NCBI RefSeq assembly: GCF_903819215.1
Contig: NZ_CAIJCT010000007.1
Reading direction: 5' to 3' (one strand)
Length of the DNA stretch: 64,000 nt
Source of the DNA: Aedoeadaptatus coxii
GTDB lineage: Bacteria; Bacillota; Clostridia; Tissierellales; Peptoniphilaceae
Under the pieces are notes generated by a model. That model did no database searches. It saw only the letters and a list, made by a program, of their open reading frames with translations, and was not told where the DNA came from. The position numbers and the translations under genes were made by a program. Shown here in pieces: positions 61,907 to 64,000 of this stretch; position 1 is the stretch's first letter; each line of letters starts with the position of its first letter.

Positions 61907-62065
61907 TGTCCCTACTCTCATCTACAAGAACTGCGGGTGAATGCCCCCCTCTTTCACAAGGCCATGGGAACGGATAAAAGAGGTATGGTGCGAGTGTCCC
62001 TCTCCACTTTCAACACCTTTGAAGACGTGGACAAACTGATTGAAATATTAAAAAATATCCTTTGA
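61907..62065 (+). pseudogene. C-terminal remnant of a class V aminotransferase (csd-like) gene
   Basis: In a frame different from the selD pieces, 52 codons run to TGA at 62063. The segment APLFHKAMGTDKRGMVRVSLSTFNT (two pieces) and FEDVDKLIEILKNIL matches the end of csd/SufS-type enzymes, as in the intact gene at 40.8 kb (APLLHEYLH...RLSTSYFNT). It has no start of its own. A deletion joining selD to a downstream csd gene explains it. Confidence 0.8.
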
Positions 62066-62129
62066 TTATAAGTAGATATTGTTCTAAAATTTTTAAACAA
62101 TTCTAAATAATATAGTCTCCAAGGACATA

Positions 62130-62160
62130 AAAAAGCTATGGCAATACCATAGCTTTTTTT
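62130..62160. terminator. Bidirectional terminator after the selD-csd remnant
   Basis: An 11-bp stem, AAAAGCTATGG/CCATAGCTTTT, with a 5-nt loop is followed by a T-run on the plus strand. Confidence 0.85.
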
Positions 62161-62231
62161 ATATCCATCTAAAGACCCCTTAAATCAGTTTTCTAAAATA
62201 CCTAATTCAATAAGCCTTCGCTGCGCTTTTC

Positions 62232-63398
62232 TTATCCTATTAACATAAAGAGCAAGTGAGCCGATACACCTGCGATTAAACCGCCGATGGTGTGAGATAA
62301 AATGGCTTTACCTGCCAAGGGGCGAGATTCCAAAGCATCCATCATACCGATGTGGGTACTGAGGTAGCCCGACCAGCACATACCCATAGCCGTAAAGACG
62401 GCGATATCATTGGGAAGTGCGGCGCCCGTTTCGATAAAGTTCGGAACGAGGGAAATAGCCGCGCCAACGGCACCTAATGCCGTAATCGGGAATGCAATGG
62501 CTTCGGGAGAATGGAAACCGAATAAGGGTTCAAAGATAAATTGTAGCTTTTGACCTACAAAAGGTAAGAACTTAACGCCTTCGTAAGCGGCGCCCGTATA
62601 TTGGCCGCTTTCGCCCGGGCCAAAGGTAATCATCATGACAAAAGTACATACGATGAGAACGCCGGGGATAATGGACATACCCATTTCGACGCCGTTCTTT
62701 CCCCCTTCGAGGAGAGCATCCAATGTTCTTTGGAAAAGATTACCTTCGCGGATGTAACGGAATTCGCTCTTGGAATCCAAATCATCCACGTCCATGTTTT
62801 CATCATAAGGCTCTTCGGCTTTGTCGCCGTAGTATTTTTTCGTTTGCGCCATCATTAAGCGCACACTGACGACGGAGCCGATAATGGCGCCCACATTCCC
62901 GATAATAGCGGGAACGATAAATTCCGTGCCTTGGGCAATCATAAAGGTGGTAACGATAAGCCCCATCCCGAATGATGTACCTAAGTTACAGAGCGCCGGT
63001 ACTTGGTATTTCTTAAAGTACTGAGTAAATGTCTTGTCCTTAGCAAAAGATATGATCGCCGGATTATCCGATAAATATGTCGCTACTGCCCCGGTAATAC
63101 TTGCGCCGGGCAGACCCCAAATCGGTTTCATGAGGGGAGCAAAGATCTTGTTAATAAGAGCAATTGCGCCGAACTCCGATAAAACCCCGCTTATAGCGCC
63201 GGCTAAAACCGCCATGGCCATAATTAAAAATACAGTCGATAGTAGCAGATCGTGTGCCGTTGCCATCATCGTTTTGAACATCATGCCGACGCCCATTTTG
63301 CGACCGATCAAGGCAAATCCACCGATGAATATGACGAGGAATACGAAAGTTTCAAGCCCTATTGCTTTCACTTTTTTCTTGCCGTTCGTGCCATCCAT
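62232..63398 (-). CDS. Nucleoside-recognition (Gate) domain membrane protein
   Basis: The 388-residue protein has about nine transmembrane helices and belongs to the nucleoside recognition/Gate group often listed as CD0519/CD1768-like. Characteristic segments are VATYLSDNPAIISFAKD and FGMGLIVTTFMIAQG in the first half, and GFHSPEAIAFPITALGAVGAA and HTIGGLIAGVSAHL in the second. An acidic loop, DENMDVDDLDSKSE, interrupts the middle. Substrate unknown. Confidence 0.85.
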   Translation of the reverse strand: MDGTNGKKKVKAIGLETFVFLVIFIGGFALIGRKMGVGMMFKTMMATAHDLLLSTVFLIMAMAVLAGAISGVLSEFGAIALINKIFAPLMKPIWGLPGASITGAVATYLSDNPAIISFAKDKTFTQYFKKYQVPALCNLGTSFGMGLIVTTFMIAQGTEFIVPAIIGNVGAIIGSVVSVRLMMAQTKKYYGDKAEEPYDENMDVDDLDSKSEFRYIREGNLFQRTLDALLEGGKNGVEMGMSIIPGVLIVCTFVMMITFGPGESGQYTGAAYEGVKFLPFVGQKLQFIFEPLFGFHSPEAIAFPITALGAVGAAISLVPNFIETGAALPNDIAVFTAMGMCWSGYLSTHIGMMDALESRPLAGKAILSHTIGGLIAGVSAHLLFMLIG

Positions 63399-63700
63399 AA
63401 AAAACCTCCGTGCACTATACCGTAGTGCTTCTAATTTACTTTTTACAATGATTTGTCTGTTCTAGCATGTAGACGACGATCAATCTTTAAATATATTATA
63501 ATTGATCGTGATCGTTTAATCAATAGCAAACACATTATTATCGAAAATCTAAATATTCAAAAACTTAAACCCGATGAATTAGGCACTCTTTTTTAACATG
63601 AAAATATATGGATAGATCCGACAAATACAGAACTTTTTTATTCTTTCAATATAGTGAACTCCTCCCCCAAAATGTTTAAAAAAAAACGGCCCGAATGCGC
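63399..63700. other. Gene-free region upstream of the Gate-domain gene
   Basis: No coding ORF is supported. The region should hold the minus-strand promoter and leader of the membrane protein gene; CGATCAATC/GATCGTGATCG-like repeats near 63478-63512 may be an operator. It ends at the IS boundary near 63701. Confidence 0.4.
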
Positions 63701-64000
63701 TGACCCCCGAAAGTTGGACCAAAAAGTCCAACCTTTGGGGGTCTTTTAATGGCAAAATACAGTTATGAATTGAAGAAGAAAATTGTCGAGGAATACTTGT
63801 CCGGGAAGTCAATCTATCTCGTTTTAGAGGATAAATATCAAATCAATGATTCACTGATCAGACGCTGGGTTAATAATTACAGACATTTTGGTAATGAAGG
63901 TTTAATGCGCTCTAGAAATAAACGTGAGTACAGTGTAGAGTTTGAGTTAGAATCCATAACACGTTACGAAACGAGCGAATGCAGCTACCAATAATTGGCC
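63701..64000 (+). mobile_element. Left end of an IS3-type insertion sequence (continues past the window)
   Basis: The left end reads TGACCCCCGAAAGTTGGACC, beginning with the TG typical of IS3/IS150-group ends. It forms a nearly perfect hairpin with GTCCAACCTTTGGGGGTC (63727-63744), which may terminate incoming transcripts. An orfA-type reading frame follows 4 nt later. The right end is outside the window. Confidence 0.8.
63749..63994 (+). pseudogene. IS3-family transposase OrfA with a premature stop
   Basis: The first 81 residues form a helix-turn-helix OrfA N-terminus (MAKYSYELKKKIVEEYLSGK, then LIRRWVNNYRHFGNEGL). The reading SYQ-TAA-LA occurs where relatives read SYQELA, so a GAA-to-TAA nonsense change stops the protein. 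The window ends 6 nt later. Alternatively this IS copy may be intact beyond the stop via re-initiation. Confidence 0.7.

Overview
The window looks like a chromosomal segment of a low-to-mid GC Gram-positive anaerobe of the Clostridia/Tissierellia type. A member of the Peptoniphilaceae is my best guess, but that rests on inference from gene content and order, not on a marker gene. The Firmicutes order metG-tatD-rnmV-ksgA, the secA-prfB and veg-ispE neighbourhoods, a large Bacillus-type SRP RNA, an isoleucine T-box leader, a three-repeat SLH surface protein and a split B12-dependent methionine synthase all point that way. Host genes use many G/C-ending codons. Two stretches do not: the Tn916-type element (about 5.5-23.45 kb) and the selenium-related patch (60.3-62.1 kb).

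Layout. 0-0.45 kb: tRNA-Ser(GGA) and SRP RNA. 0.49-5.3 kb: ilvD-ilvC-ilvN-ilvB on the minus strand (transcribed B-N-C-D), preceded by a 25-codon ORF. 5.5-23.45 kb: a complete Tn916-family integrative conjugative element. It carries the conjugation genes orf24-orf13 with oriT, the tet(M) attenuator and tet(M), the regulatory genes orf9/orf10/orf7/orf8, and xis and int. 23.46-23.73 kb: an Ile-type T-box leader with its own promoter, pointing at ilvB but now separated from it by the 18 kb element. 24-31.3 kb: ispE, veg, an SLH-anchored 5'-nucleotidase, msrB and small redox or unknown proteins. 31.4-34.9 kb: a P1B-type metal ATPase operon with Fur-box-like promoters, a glutaredoxin and an ArsR regulator. 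34.9-39 kb: ksgA, rnmV, tatD, metG. 39-45.4 kb: a pentapeptide protein, a YitT-like membrane protein behind a structured leader, a class V aminotransferase paired with DUF3343, tex and prfB. 45.4-50.4 kb: secA, DUF951, mscS and a predicted beta-propeller protein. 50.5-57.2 kb (plus strand): pgeF, tRNA-Ala, murI, a GT2-GtrA glycosyltransferase, metF, a MetH activation-domain protein and metH. 57.2-60.2 kb: a YciI-like protein, an Orn/Lys/Arg decarboxylase-fold enzyme and a radical SAM protein. 60.3-62.1 kb: mnmH next to a frameshifted and truncated selD fused to the tail of a class V aminotransferase gene. 62.2-64 kb: a nucleoside-recognition/Gate membrane protein and the start of an IS3-type insertion sequence with a premature stop.

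How the parts interact. The most striking arrangement is the insertion of the Tn916-like element exactly between the Ile T-box and the ilvBNCD genes. It should uncouple branched-chain amino acid synthesis from tRNA-Ile sensing, and it turns T-box read-through into antisense transcription of int and xis. The second is a decayed selenium locus in which the selenophosphate user (mnmH) is intact but its supplier (selD) is dead. Third, several small regulatory regions (the YitT leader and the Fur-like boxes around 33.85-34.14 kb) have no named counterpart that I recognise.
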